Shown here in pieces: positions 12,696-23,654 of a DNA stretch of 64,000 nt. Numbering within the stretch: position 1 is the first letter of the stretch; each line of letters opens with the position of its first letter. The DNA comes from Thysanoteuthis rhombus (Eukaryota > Mollusca > Cephalopoda > Oegopsida > Thysanoteuthidae): the NCBI GenBank assembly GCA_963457665.1, contig OY735206.1, positions 51,425,368 through 51,489,367 on the forward strand, written 5' to 3'. The translations under genes were made by a program, and so were the position numbers. The notes below the pieces were generated by a model that was not told the DNA's origin, ran no database searches, and was given only the letters and a program-made list of their open reading frames with translations.

Positions 12696-13371
12696 GAATA
12701 TAAAATATAATGATTGGCAATGCTTTTTCTAATAGAAATGTCAAAATAATATCAAGATGATAGTTAAAAATGTGGAATGATAGAAATGCTTCATCTGAGA
12801 ACTTCAAAGAACAATCCAGGTCAGTATTCAGAAATGAATATGAAAGCTTAAAATACAGCAAAAATGAGGAAAATGGTCCTGGTAATTCAAGACATTAAGT
12901 AATGACCTTCTTGAAAAACAATTCCTCTCATAATAGAATGAGTAAACTATTAGAAACAACCAGCTATGTATAAACATACAGAATTCAACTATTTATTACT
13001 TATCTGGATTTGTACATAAATTCATAAATCTATTTTTTTATCTTGTACTTCAAAATGATGAAAAGTACAAAATAGAAGATATTTTTTGAGAGTTTAAATA
13101 AGTATTCAAGAAAAAACCACGTCTATCATCCTATCTTTATTTCCCCATGTTTTTGATAATGCTAATAGTTTCAGAAGATTTACTAAGACTGATAACTTCA
13201 TTTATTTCAATGAATTTTTATTGGTACAATTGGTAAATGTAGCTGGATTATGGCAGGTTTAAGAGCACTTTTGGCTTATCCATATTATACTTTGTAGAGA
13301 AGTTTAAAGAACAAAGCCAGACAAAACGGCCATTTACAGGAAAATATAATTTATACATTATGATATAGATA

Positions 13372-13445
13372 TCATCATCATCAGTCTTTTATCGTCCATT
13401 GTTGGACATAGACCTTCCCCAGGATTTCATACTTTCATAACAGTT
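13372..13445 (-). mobile_element. Short 3'-end fragment of RTE-like LINE
   Basis: The reverse complement matches the last about 70 bp of the LINE copies at 33189 and 53600: AATCCTGGGGAAGGTC, TGTCCAACAATGGACGATAA, AAGACTGATGATGATGAT. The (GAT)n tail lies on the low-coordinate side, as expected for a minus-strand insertion. It is extremely 5'-truncated and abuts a mariner remnant. Confidence 0.75.
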
Positions 13446-13475
13446 CCAAACCCTATAATTCTCTGCTAAATGTAT

Positions 13476-13723
13476 TGAATAGGGATATAAAGTCTTGCAA
13501 CATTCTCCATATTCACCTGGCATTTTTCCCTACAGATTATCATCTTTCCAAGCATTTTGAACTTCATATCCGTTACAAAAGGTTCAATAATAGGGAAGGC
13601 ATAATTCATGCTTATACTGAACTTGTAACCACAAAATCTAAAGAGTTCTATAGAGACAGCATATCATCATTAGAGGATCAAGAGGAAAAGGTTATTGCTT
13701 TAAATGATCCACATTTAGATTAG
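13476..13723 (+). pseudogene. mariner transposase C-terminal remnant
   Basis: An 82-codon open stretch whose second half matches the C-terminus of mariner (IS630-Tc1) transposases: AFFPTDYHLSKHFE, then KRFNNREGIIHAY, then KSKEFYRDSI. Intact mariners have SPDLAPSDYHLFRSL, GKRFNNEDE and KPxEFYxRGI. The Asp in TDYH corresponds to the third catalytic Asp of the DDD triad. The first about 15 residues (MNRDIKSCNILHIHL) do not match, and the DNA-binding domain and first two catalytic Asp are absent. A short LINE tail lies immediately upstream (13372-13445), so the upstream part may have been lost or displaced at that insertion. A plain, dead DNA transposon relic. Confidence 0.8.
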
Positions 13724-16303
13724 ATATTTACCGTTTTGTTGTCATGCCCCCTCTTAATATTCAGAAAACAACATTCTATATGTAGTAACCTAATATCATT
13801 GGATAAGGTTTTGAAGTTATCACCAGTTGAAAGTTATGAGAACATAATAATCAAATATATTTTGATTTAAGTACACAGAGAATATGTCATTGGTTGACAA
13901 ACAGAAAATGATTAAAAAATCATGTTTAGTCTATAGGGATTCCTAAAAAGAAAGATTCCAGTATATTGAAATGAATAATCATGTCCATTCAAAACTACTT
14001 TCATGTATAGTTGAATATCAATATCTGCTGACCAAATAGCAAATTGTACTTAGATAATAAATATAATTATGATAAGTAATTTAGTATATAACAACCATGT
14101 GTCAGTTTAGAATTAGGGCTGCAGATCATCTATAAAAAAAACCCATTAAGCTATTCATTGTATGGTTCCTTTATCAGCAACGATTACATCTGCTCCGATT
14201 TTAACTTGAGATAATTAGAAAATTGAAATGCAGAGCAGTTACCAATCTTTTTCCTCTTCAAAGGATTCGTTTAGTTTTATACCGATGATCAAATTGTTAT
14301 CAAACAAACAAATGCCTAACTTGAAACATTAACAAGTAAAACAGATTCTGAAATAAAAAGTTTAATATTCTTTTAAAAACTCAGAAAACCAAGGAAATCT
14401 TACCCATCACATTTCTATTAAGATCAGTTACATAAGAACTGTAATATTCCAAGTTTTCAAGTAATGTCAGTTCAACAATAGTTGTTAGGATTCAGATTTA
14501 AGACACTTCACTTCCTGAAAAACCACAAGCTGCTTTAGCTTTAAACCGTGTTTGTGAACACCTGTACCTTATCTAATTAGCTCTAATTTGTGCATCTGTC
14601 AGCAAGAGGTGTCCTCAGGTATCAGAAAGGTCCCCAAGAGATTATAAGGGTGTCACACTTGGTGAAGAACTAGCAGACATAGGTTATTTGGGGGGGGGGG
14701 ATCTGAGAATGCTCAAAAATTTTCCCAATTAAAGGTAAAAAAGTTTCACTTTACATCATTTCAGGACACGGAAGAGTTCACAGAAACAATCAACTTTCGG
14801 ATAGTGAGGAGTTCGGCTGTAAAATATTTTCTTCTGTTACAGTTTTCCAAACTCTTTTGTTATAGTCCTGTAATAATTAAATAAACCTGTCACAGGAAAT
14901 GTATTAGCCTGAAGAGTTAGAGCAGCCAGTGGCAAGCTACAATTCAATATCAATCATATATTTATAACAGCTGTGTCTGTCACACTGCTAGTATCAATGG
15001 TAGCCATCAGCAAAGCCTTTTGTTGCCAGGCAACGCCAGCTAGCAGCAGCCTAGACAAGCACAAGGTGTAGGATATTAGAGCTGTGTCAGTTACAGTCAT
15101 GTTGATGCCTTTATTTTAGAATATGTAACCCAAACAAGAAGAATGCATTGATGTCACAATGAGGAAGAGGGAGTGACCAAATAAGAAATCTTATCTACAA
15201 AGAAATAATCGGTTAATATGCATATAAGTAAATAGTTTACAACATATATATCGATTCAAGACAATGATCATTCAAACTAACATGATATCCTAAGAGTGTT
15301 GCTAGGTTAGGGTTGAAGTTTTCTTGAATTACCCTTCAAACAATATATCAACTCAAACGATTTTTTTCACCTGATGCACCAATTTGTAGTTGTACACTTA
15401 TGACAACAGTAAGCAAAGTGACAGGTTATGGACTAGCATTTCAATAATTTCATCAGAATAGTTTTGAAACCTGTATTTAGGATAGGAGTGTCATCAATGT
15501 CTTATCAACATTGAGCAATTGGCTCATTGTTAAGGTGCAACTGATGTAAGGGTTTTCATGAACCAAAGAACCTAATCATAATTACTTGTTTGCTAGGAGA
15601 CATTGATTTTTTACTCCTTTTTTTAAAAGTTGTAGTGTGAAAATATGAACATCAAACTTTAATTGAAATAATACTTTTATATTGAGTAGATTTTTTTTTT
15701 GCTTTTTATACTAGTGAAAATAAATTCAAAACACAAAATAGAGATAAATCAGTTGTTAAATCTCATACAGCTGCAAAAAAAAAAATGAAACAGAGACTAG
15801 ATATGTTAGCTGTGATAGGTCTATCAAACTAGCTATATTAAAGTTAGTGAAAAGATCTATGGTAGACTACTGAAAGGCAATAATTTCACATGTATAAAAA
15901 AAAGTTAAAAAATATACAAAATATTGCAAAAGTTACTGATACATTCCTTGAGTCAGTGTAAATGAAACATGGGACAAACTACCAAATACAATTTACTATT
16001 ATCTGAAGCAACAATCAAAAAAAAAAAATGTTAGATAAAAAATAAAAGCACATTATACCTATCATGTACCTTCAGGACATTTGTCTTTGGGCCATAGTTT
16101 ACTCACACCACCAATACCTGCCTCAACATTAGACAACATTGTACTCAAACAAAAATGACTGCTTATAAAGTAAATTCCTGGTGAACAGCTCAGAAAACTC
16201 TGATTAAAAAATTTGCATCTAATTTGATAAAAGAATAAAAGGATAACATAAGTTGAGTATTATTTTATAATACTTGTGATATATGCAATAATCACATGAA
16301 TCA
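13724..16303. other. Intronic sequence with a GC-richer island at 14.9-15.1 kb
   Basis: Mostly AT-rich. The interval 14930-15120 stands out in composition and contains a perfect X-box-like palindrome. I found no slo exon in the required phase here. Confidence 0.6.
15022..15034. promoter_or_regulatory. X-box-like (RFX) palindrome GTTGCCAGGCAAC
   Basis: A perfect inverted repeat, GTTGCC-A-GGCAAC, matching the RFX-family X-box form with a one-base spacer. It lies in a GC-richer island flanked by two similar GAGCTGTGTC/CAGCTGTGTC segments (about 14968 and 15079). A regulatory role is inference; it could also be part of an unclassified repeat. Confidence 0.35.
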
Positions 16304-16650
16304 GTACATACTGAATTACTCAGACTAGTGTCCTCATATTGGTTGATATACCTACTATGTTTTGGCTGTTGTACACTCTTCTTCATGTGTCAGCCATAGT
16401 TGGTAACCTAATGGGAATTTCAAACCATACCCTTAACTCGATCAACAGTCGTAGATTGTTCTCATTCTGTTTTCGATGCTAAAGGATATCTAGTACCAGT
16501 TGATTCGTCCTGGTTAATTTGTCCTCATGATATTGCTTGTCTGCCTCTACTACAGAACTGAAATATATTAGTTTTTAGCACTACCTAACACAGGAATCCA
16601 AGTCATGACCATCAGAAAAGTCACTACATACACTTAACCAATACCTTTTT
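16304..16650 (+). mobile_element. MITE-like repeat, family 1, copy 2
   Basis: Starts TACATACTGAATTACTCAGA then CTAGTGTCCTCATATTGG. It shares GGGAATTTCAAACC, GTAGATTGTTCTCATTCTG and TTGCTTGTCTGCCTCT with the family copies at 811 and 43611. The right end is not resolved. Confidence 0.6.
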
Positions 16651-16771
16651 TCATCCATTGGACCATTATTTCATAGATTATGTGGATGAGTATATTTACC
16701 AATTTAAAAAAAAACATACATGGTGTTTCTCATGAAGAATTGGCAAATAGTTGATTTTAAATTGATAACAA

Positions 16772-17150
16772 ATGGCCTGCCTGACCAACCAGCCAAGTGA
16801 GCTAGATTCTTCTCTCTTTGCTTGTGTGCATGTCTGTCTGGCCTCCAGGTCACATTTTGAGGGCTACAACCTGGAAAATTTACATAAGTGCAGCACTAAT
16901 CACCATCTGAAATCAATTTTTTCTTTTTTTTTCCCTCAAAGAGTGCTTTTTGGGGTCTCTAAGTTCATTTTGAACAAACAATGCCAAAATCTTGAGCTAC
17001 AATTTTTTTTTAAAGACAATTTCAAATAAAAGACCTATTTTTTAGATGATTAGTTGCGGTACATGCACCAGCTATGGTGATTTATTTATACAAGGTACTG
17101 ATATTCTATTTTTCTGTTTCATTAAGCTTATTCCAATGTATCTAGTTTCA
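16772..17150 (+). repeat. Interspersed repeat, family 4, copy 1
   Basis: Aligns in order with 23655-24080: CCAAGTGAGCTAGA, TCTCTCTTTG, TGTGTGCATGTC, CACATTTTGAGGGCT, AAAATTTACA, TGCTTTTTGGGGTCTCTAAG, TTTTTTAGATGATTAG, ATACAAGGTACTGATATT. No target duplication or coding domain was recognised. The 85- and 77-codon ORFs over it do not match each other's frames and are probably chance. Confidence 0.6.
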
Positions 17151-17841
17151 TTATTTGTGAGAACATTATCACTACCAAAATTCTATCAAGACTCTAGGAG
17201 AGAATCATCAGCCAACCATTTTCAATTTAGAAATACTTTGTTGTTCTTGCCTTTAAATATAGCTCTAATATTTCATTAATCCAATTTTTATTGTATCAAT
17301 ATTACAAAATGAATTTTGAGCATTTTTACAATTAGACAGAACCTGTTCACCTTTTGTTTTGATAACATCCACATTTTTGGATAAACAAGGTTTCTTGACA
17401 GTAACTCAAACATAACACGTAACTTTTCATTACAGCACCGAGAACAATTGTATTTAAATCCTGAGTGAACTGTAATGCCAACTGAAATAAAAACATGACC
17501 TTTAGTTTTGTGCTTTACGAACAAACCAGTTCCAAAGCATCAAGATGAGCATTTGATCCCAACTTCTTCGAAAATTTAATTAAAAAAGAAAAAGAAACAT
17601 TCAACAACTATAATCAGAACTTTTGTCACTGATTATGAAAGACTTTGAGTCTTTGAAAATGGCTAAATGGATAGTCAAAATCATTCGATTAAAAACTTTT
17701 GGACAGTTCCGACATTCACTATCTACTGACCAACATTCACTTTGGGAATGTTATGTGAAAAATTGAAAGGAAAACATCTGTCTGAGGACTTTGATCAAAC
17801 ATGGAGTAATGGAGGAATGCTGCCTAATTGAACATTGTATA
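17151..17841. other. Intronic sequence, nothing recognised
   Basis: Lies between the family 4 repeat and the pogo/Tigger-like element. No gene or repeat could be supported. Confidence 0.6.
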
Positions 17842-18315
17842 CAAAGGGAGCCGCTTATTGTGATCACTTTGTAAGATGATCTTTTAGATAACAGTAACAG
17901 GATAATAACATTAAGCCAAGGATATGAACATCAAGAAAATTTACACTCATTGTTATCAATTGGTATTCACTATTATAAATTACTGTTACATTATTAAATT
18001 GAATCATTAAATCAGCACTTTTTTCCTCACGATGGATGTGTTTGTGCACAATATTCTCTTGCTTTTTTTCACCTATTAAGCCATCGATCAGTTGCCACGG
18101 GATTTTCTTCACCCATTTCTCTTGCTAACTCATCTTTTTGATGCATCAATGATCTATTGATTGAAGCATTCTTTTCACAATCATCATCAAACCAAATTTT
18201 CAAGGCTGACTCAACATGACCATCTTCATCAGATTGTACTCTCTTGTACTCTCATTAGTAGGTGCTAATTTTTCAAAGTCCAATTTTAAAAAATTGGACA
18301 CAAGAGTGGCTTAGT
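17842..18315 (-). mobile_element. Deleted pogo/Tigger-like DNA transposon
   Basis: The left end ACAAAGGGAGCCGCTTATTG and the reverse complement of the right end (ACTAAGCCACTCTTGTGTCC) are inverted relatives (AGCCrCT..TTGTG), and both are flanked by TA, the Tc1/mariner-superfamily target. On the minus strand at about 18160-17980, LMHQKDELAREMGEENPV, then DRWLNR, then ENIVHKHIHREEKSADLM resemble the CENP-B-type helix-turn-helix of pogo/Tigger transposases (LAxxxG...SxGWLxRWKxRHNIVxKxxHGEKxSAD). A frameshift lies between the NPVATDRWLNR part and the following part. The catalytic DDE region (IYNADETGLYYR in the family) is missing, so this is an internally deleted derivative of about 474 bp. Confidence 0.65.
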
Positions 18316-18439
18316 TATTTGTGAATGAGGGGCATCAGTACTGCACTTGCTCTCTTCAGGCAACTTATAGCAATAATAGACAGATCTTTACATTTATTTG
18401 CTTCTGCCATTATGATGCTGGAGGAGGGGTTCATTACTA

Positions 18440-19260
18440 CCTAAAGTTACTTTTATTTACAGTCAGGGAAGTCCAAGAAAATTGCATTGGACAGAGGATA
18501 AAGCAGTTTGCCATGATCATAGACCTAGCTAAGGTCTTTGACAGTACACCATGAAATTATGAACGGTACTTAGCAGGCTGGAGTGCCCAAGGAAAACCAT
18601 CCACCAAATCTGCCTCTTTCTTTGATGGGATAAAGGGTGAAGTTCTAGTGAATTGGGAACAATCAGCTCCCTTCAGTATCACCAGTGCAGTTAAACAAGG
18701 CTGTGTTCTCCGCTACGAATGAAAAGATATGAACCAATCAAGTACTGCCTTGATGAACCACTATTTGACCGTGGCCAATTGAATGTCAAAACAAAAACTA
18801 AGTCACCTCATTGATGTGACTGTGCCTTTACAGCTGACACAGAGGAAGATCAACAACATATCGTGACAAAGCTTGCTGAAGCAGTGATATTACGAAACCT
18901 GACTATCAGCTATACTAAGACATAAGTTCTCCATCAATCTATCTCAGACACTTTGACACCTCCATCCAAAATAGAAATCGACAATACCTCCTTGAGCAAT
19001 GTTCATGTCTTTAGATATCTGGGAGGCATTATCGCAGCAGATGCCTCACTTAATGATTCATCGACCTTTTCAAGGGATTCTGACCTATTGCAAGAGAAAG
19101 ATAGGATGCCCCAAGAACTGGTTTAAAGAACATCTTCAGCAAGTTAGAATGCCCCCTGGAGAACTAAAAATGAGTGCCTCAGACAAGGTAGGCTGGCAAA
19201 CCTTGACGCAACACTACCAAAAGTTTCAAATAAGACTGTACCAACAATAGCAATCTTCAT
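18440..19260 (+). pseudogene. RTE-like LINE reverse-transcriptase remnant
   Basis: Pieces in order on the plus strand match LINE reverse transcriptase: TVREVQENCIGQ then MIIDLAKVFDST (about 18461-18551; family LRQLQEKCREQ, VFVDLTKAFDTV), FFDGIKGEVLV then SITSAVKQGCVL (about 18615-18712; family HDGM.A.V, VTNGVKQGCVLAPTLF), VLHQSISDTLTPPSKIEI then HVFRYLGGIIAADASL (about 18920-19050; family EVVHQPAPG, FTYLGSTLS), and KIGCPKNWFKEHLQQVRMP (about 19099-19155; family RKRGGQKKRYKDTLK). The YADD-bearing catalytic block is not readable. There are frameshifts, at least one stop after SYTKT, and an internal deletion between YLGG and the C-terminal piece. An old copy, inserted just downstream of the Tigger-like element. 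Confidence 0.8.
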
Positions 19261-19530
19261 ATATACCCTTTGTGCCAGAGTATTTGATTCATTAGACTCT
19301 CCAGCCACCTAAGTACCCATCAACACTGAGACTGCGCATGGATGCCATTGTCAATACCAAAAGGCTACCTATCATAGCCACTTTTAAACACCATCAACCT
19401 GAAGAGTTCAATAACAGTATCTGGAATTTTGATTATAGTCAGCAGATGATTCTAAATTAAACGCTTTGGACTAAATGATTCTGATAATCGTTTGATATTA
19501 TCCGTGATTATAACGGATGACTTCCCCTCT

Positions 19531-19563
19531 GTGTGTGTGTATACTCACATACATGTGCTTGTA

Positions 19564-19614
<51 letters not shown>
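19531..19614. repeat. (TG)n(TA)n microsatellite
   Basis: TG runs pass into a TA run of about 40 bp. The minus-strand ORF with Tyr-Ile repeats here is an artefact. Confidence 0.93.
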
Positions 19615-19617
<3 letters not shown>

Positions 19618-20437
19618 TTACATAAACACGTTTGATACTGCTTTTAACTGAATGCCATTCACTGTGATTCAGCTTTGTAGTCTTTTTTAGCACTCAAATC
19701 AAGGTTGACAGCTTCACTAAATGCCTCAAGTTGAAATGACATGCTGGTCTATTGATAGATTATAAAAGATGAAAAATGAATTTTAAAAAGGCAAAGTTTA
19801 AGACTTGTTTCTGCACTCTTCTTCAAAATGAATATTTTTTTTTTTTTCTTAAATCAACTCAGTGTCACTCAGTCAAGTATATAAACAGGCCATCTTTTAT
19901 GTACATCCACATATTAGTTTGTGTTTAAAGATGATCATTATCATACAGGAGGGGAAAATACTGTACTAATTCATGGGAGTAATAATAACAATTCAAGAAC
20001 AACACACCCAAGGAAAAATCTTGGCAATCGGTCAGGCTTTGGTATGAAAAGAATGGAGAAAAATATAGATATGAAAAGAGAAAAAGAGGTGAAAAGTGAA
20101 TGTGAATAAATATCTCAAGCAAGAAAATTGCAGCTCTGAATAGCAAGACCTATATTGGAGCTTTGAATCTGAGCACAGCAAGTGACTGAGAAATGCGCAA
20201 AGAACAATGCAAAAAGTAAAGGTTCAACAAGAGAAAGATTGGTCAGGGGCAGAAATATTGATAAAGAAGGGCACACACAAAAAAAAGGGAAAAATAGAAA
20301 ATACAGAGGAGAGAGAAAAAGAGAGAGATTGTTTTGTTCGAGATTAAAAATTAAATAATTAAGGTGATCATCAAAAAAAAAAAAAAAAAAATTGCAAGAA
20401 AAAGATGCAATATAAACAGCAAGCAGAGATTAATTAC

Positions 20438-20527
20438 ATAGCTAGTCGCGGTCCCCGAGGTGCATGCCCCGACTTAGCCAGCAATCTAGTGTCACCTTCC
20501 TCAAGGTCGTCTGGAATTTTCGAATAA
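20438..20527 (-). CDS. slo: Candidate alternative (cassette) exon of slo, 90 nt
   Basis: This is a conspicuous GC-rich island in AT-rich intron. On the minus strand a strong acceptor (TTGGTTTTCTGTGTTGCAG) precedes 90 nt that are open in exactly the phase the host intron requires: one base completing a codon, 29 codons, then two bases. The downstream GTAATT is a usable but weak donor, as is common for regulated exons. The encoded insert reads YSKIPDDLEEGDTRLL followed by AKSGHAPRGPRLA, and its last codon joins as ATG with the G that opens exon 2114-2276. Inclusion would add 30 residues to the RCK1-RCK2 linker, where BK splice inserts such as vertebrate STREX also sit. I do not recognise the peptide from a named isoform. 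The call rests on composition, splice signals and phase. Confidence 0.72.
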
Positions 20528-20975
20528 CTGCAACACAGAAAACCAACCTCCAATATAAGCACAAAATTTCTAGAAAAAGGACTGTATGTTGAAAATTAGA
20601 AATTTTAAAAAAAGAATTTTCAATATATTTTCTAAATGGCCAACTAAAAGACAAAAGTTTTGGTGATAAATTTATTTAAAGGGGCTTTTAAGTTCTGTTA
20701 GTGACATACAAAAGCTCTATAAGTAAAAAATGAGTAAAATAATTAGAGTCACAGATGCATGCGGCAATTCTCATTAAACAAAATTTTATCATCATTATGC
20801 CAATTTTATTTTTACACTTTGAAATTTGATGAACTTACAAATTAAATGATTTGAATTTTAAGTCATTTAAAAGTTTAAAAATGTTCATGGCTGTTTTTTA
20901 AAGATAAAAAGGATCAAAGAGACAGGTGACATTCTTACATTGTCAAATTGTCATAAAACCATGTTCCAGTGAGTC

Positions 20976-21180
20976 AGTTTGTAGAAATATTCCATTTCAA
21001 TAGTTAATACAGTGATAATGTATTTGTCATTCAAGATAGTAGTTTGTAGTAATATTCTACTTTAGCAGTAAATACAGTGATAATGTGTGGATTATCAAAG
21101 ATAGTCGTAAGCAGTGATATTCTGTTTCAGCAGTAAATACAGTAATAATGAATTGATTATCACAGATGTGTGCAGTGGCA
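20976..21180. repeat. 65-bp tandem repeat, about 3 units
   Basis: The core GTAG.AATATTC, then TAATACAGTGATAATG, then CAAGATAGT repeats with starts at about 20976, 21041 and 21106 (spacing 65 bp), with a partial fourth unit ending near GTGCAGTGGCACTC. It lies about 450 bp upstream (in gene sense) of the candidate slo cassette exon. Confidence 0.85.
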
Positions 21181-22969
21181 CTCATACAACACTTTTAAGA
21201 GTGAATCAGTTGGTATGAAAACTACAAGCTGATCTTCTTTTCTTTAAATTCTTTTTGTGTATTGTAATCAAAAAGAAAGGATGTAAGTTATTCAAAACCA
21301 AAGCTCGTGATATACAAATAGAATTACTTCATTTCAATATGAAAGCACTTAAAATTACTTTTGTAAGCAAGCTTTGTTAATGGCTAAATTTGTCATTGAA
21401 GACAATAGAACAAGACCCATCATTGAATAACTCAACTATTCATATAATCATGATATTAATTCATTTATTACACACAAAAAATTGGGGAAAACCCTGCAGT
21501 TACATTTTATTGGATTTACAAAAATATATATACTTATTATAGATGTTGTAATAATGACTCCCTTTCTGGAATTTGGATTGCGGGCATATTTTTTTTAAAT
21601 GAGAGAAAGACCTCAATATTAGCAAAAAAACACAAAAATTAATATCTGATATATCTAGCTGAATAAATTCAACTCTTCTGGAGGCAAGTTGATGAAATAT
21701 ACATACAAAATATGTACACTAAATGCCGTTAGGTTACACATACTAACATACACAATCATTGACATGCTACCATGAAAACAATGATAATATAATCCCTCAT
21801 AAAAAATAAAAAAACTTTGAAAAAAAACAGTGGCTGAGAGAAAATTATCATCAATAACAGTCATACAGAACCAAATTAGGATGCAAAGTTGTTAGGATTT
21901 TTATAGCTTTATGTATCGTTTAGAACATTATATAATTAAATACAGGTCAACAATTAAAACTAGGAGGAAATGTAAGTCAAACATTACTTATGTTGGAGTT
22001 AAAGGTGAAAAAAAAGATTTTTTTAAAATATATATTTATAAACTTGCCGGTGCGGTTTATCCGTTAGAATGAAGCATTTAACCTGAAGATATTATCACTC
22101 ATTTAGAAAAAAGGGATGGGAAAATATAATCATATGAAATGAGGCTTCTCAATCAATGTTAGCAGATAACAGCTGGAGAGTTAGGAGAAAAAAAAGGCAC
22201 TTCCCAAAATTTGATTATTGTGCATAGAAGTAAAAAATTTTCCTTTTTATCAATTAATCATTTTGGTCATATTCATTCTAAACATCATATGACTAAATGA
22301 GGTTAAGGAGCGTAATTTGTTTGAGTTTGAATACCTGTAATTTATCTAGTATATAGTAAGGTTTGCTTTGATATTGGCTAAATAAGGGTAAAATATAAGA
22401 ATGAGGTCCTCTGAATGATAGAATATTTAGTTCCAGGCTGGGATAGTCAGTTAAACTGAATTGACATCAGAAATTGTGATTTTTAGAATTTTAGTTGAAG
22501 TAAACTACAAAGACACCCATGTGCGCACGCACATACACAAAAATGCCAGGTATTGTTTTTTGTAAATAAAAACTGTTTTTATATCTCATTTGTCTTTTAT
22601 TTTCATAAACCAAGACAATTGGAAATTCTTCAACATTGTATCTAGATTTTCATGGTAAGGTGAAGTAATAACCACAGTCATTTAGTTTGTTATTGGGGAA
22701 AAAAAATTAATTACATTCTATCAAAATGTTGATCACATGCAGTCTTATACACATCATCAACTAAAAAGTTACCTTGCTATGGTATAGCATTTAAAACATT
22801 CTTTCAAATTCCAACTTTTGTTAGGACAATCAAATTCCTTCCAATCCTTGATGTTCTCAACAGAATATTTCAATTGATTAGTCCTTGTCCAGTGTATAAA
22901 TAAAGAAGAGTGACAAACATTTTTTCTGCAGAAAGTAAGGGCAAAGAAAAATTGTGGTCATTATTATAC
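21181..22969. other. Intronic sequence, nothing recognised
   Basis: AT-rich. No conserved coding block or classifiable repeat. Confidence 0.65.
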
Positions 22970-23353
22970 TGAACAGACCAATCCATTTAAACAGTGCTAT
23001 GCAACCTGCACAGGAGAGAATCATGCTCAACATGACAGGGAGAGACCACAAGACAGTACAATATATTACAGGAAAATCAGGAGTGAGATATCATAAAATC
23101 CATCAGAAAACTCAAATGGCAATGGGCTGGTCATATTGTGAGAATGACAGACAGCCGCTGGACATCACAACTCACAATGTGGATCCCCAGAGATCACATG
23201 TGAAACTGTGGCCAATAGAATATAAGATAGCATGATGAACTAAACGTGTCCAGAGAGTATTGGCTACGCTATGCCCATGATAGAGATGTTTGACAAATCT
23301 TGAGGAAGGTTCATGTCCAAAGACGGACACCAAAAGGCTGATGATGATGATGA
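22970..23353 (+). mobile_element. RTE-like LINE, 5'-truncated 3' end, copy 1
   Basis: Encodes the decayed C-terminus of an RTE/BovB-type LINE ORF: AMQPAQERIMLNMTGRDHKT, then KLKWxWAGH-like QMAMGWSYCENDRQPLDITT, and DAHDR-like DNA before an (GAT)n tail at 23336-23353. Against the family consensus the middle is frameshifted (QWAGHIVRMTD is readable only in another frame). No clean target duplication was found. Confidence 0.8.
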
Positions 23354-23654
23354 CTATGAGTATACAGATATAGCCATATTGCCAACCAAGCACTTAAGCA
23401 ATTCTGGACTATATATGCGAGTGGGAGGAACCTGCTTTGATAAGTAAAGACTTGAAATCTGTACAAGCCGACGTGCACTTGGCTGACAAGCCAATATGTA
23501 CAGCTTCCTTCAACTTCAATGATGCTCCCTGTCATTCATCTGGACCTCATCCCAGAAAAGGTAATGTTGTGAAGACAACATCAATAATAGAAGAAAAAGA
23601 TTTGCTTACTCAAACAAAAGCTAGAATATTAATCACTCTTGTTATAGTCAATCA

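Noticed and set aside
14960-15060. GC-richer island as a further slo cassette exon
   Set aside because: After a possible TCTAG acceptor the open frame has no donor in the required phase before a stop.
16060-16130. Minus-strand open patch (VEAGIGGVSKLWPKDKCPEG) as a slo exon
   Set aside because: Splice phases are the reverse of what this intron needs and the peptide has no Slo similarity.
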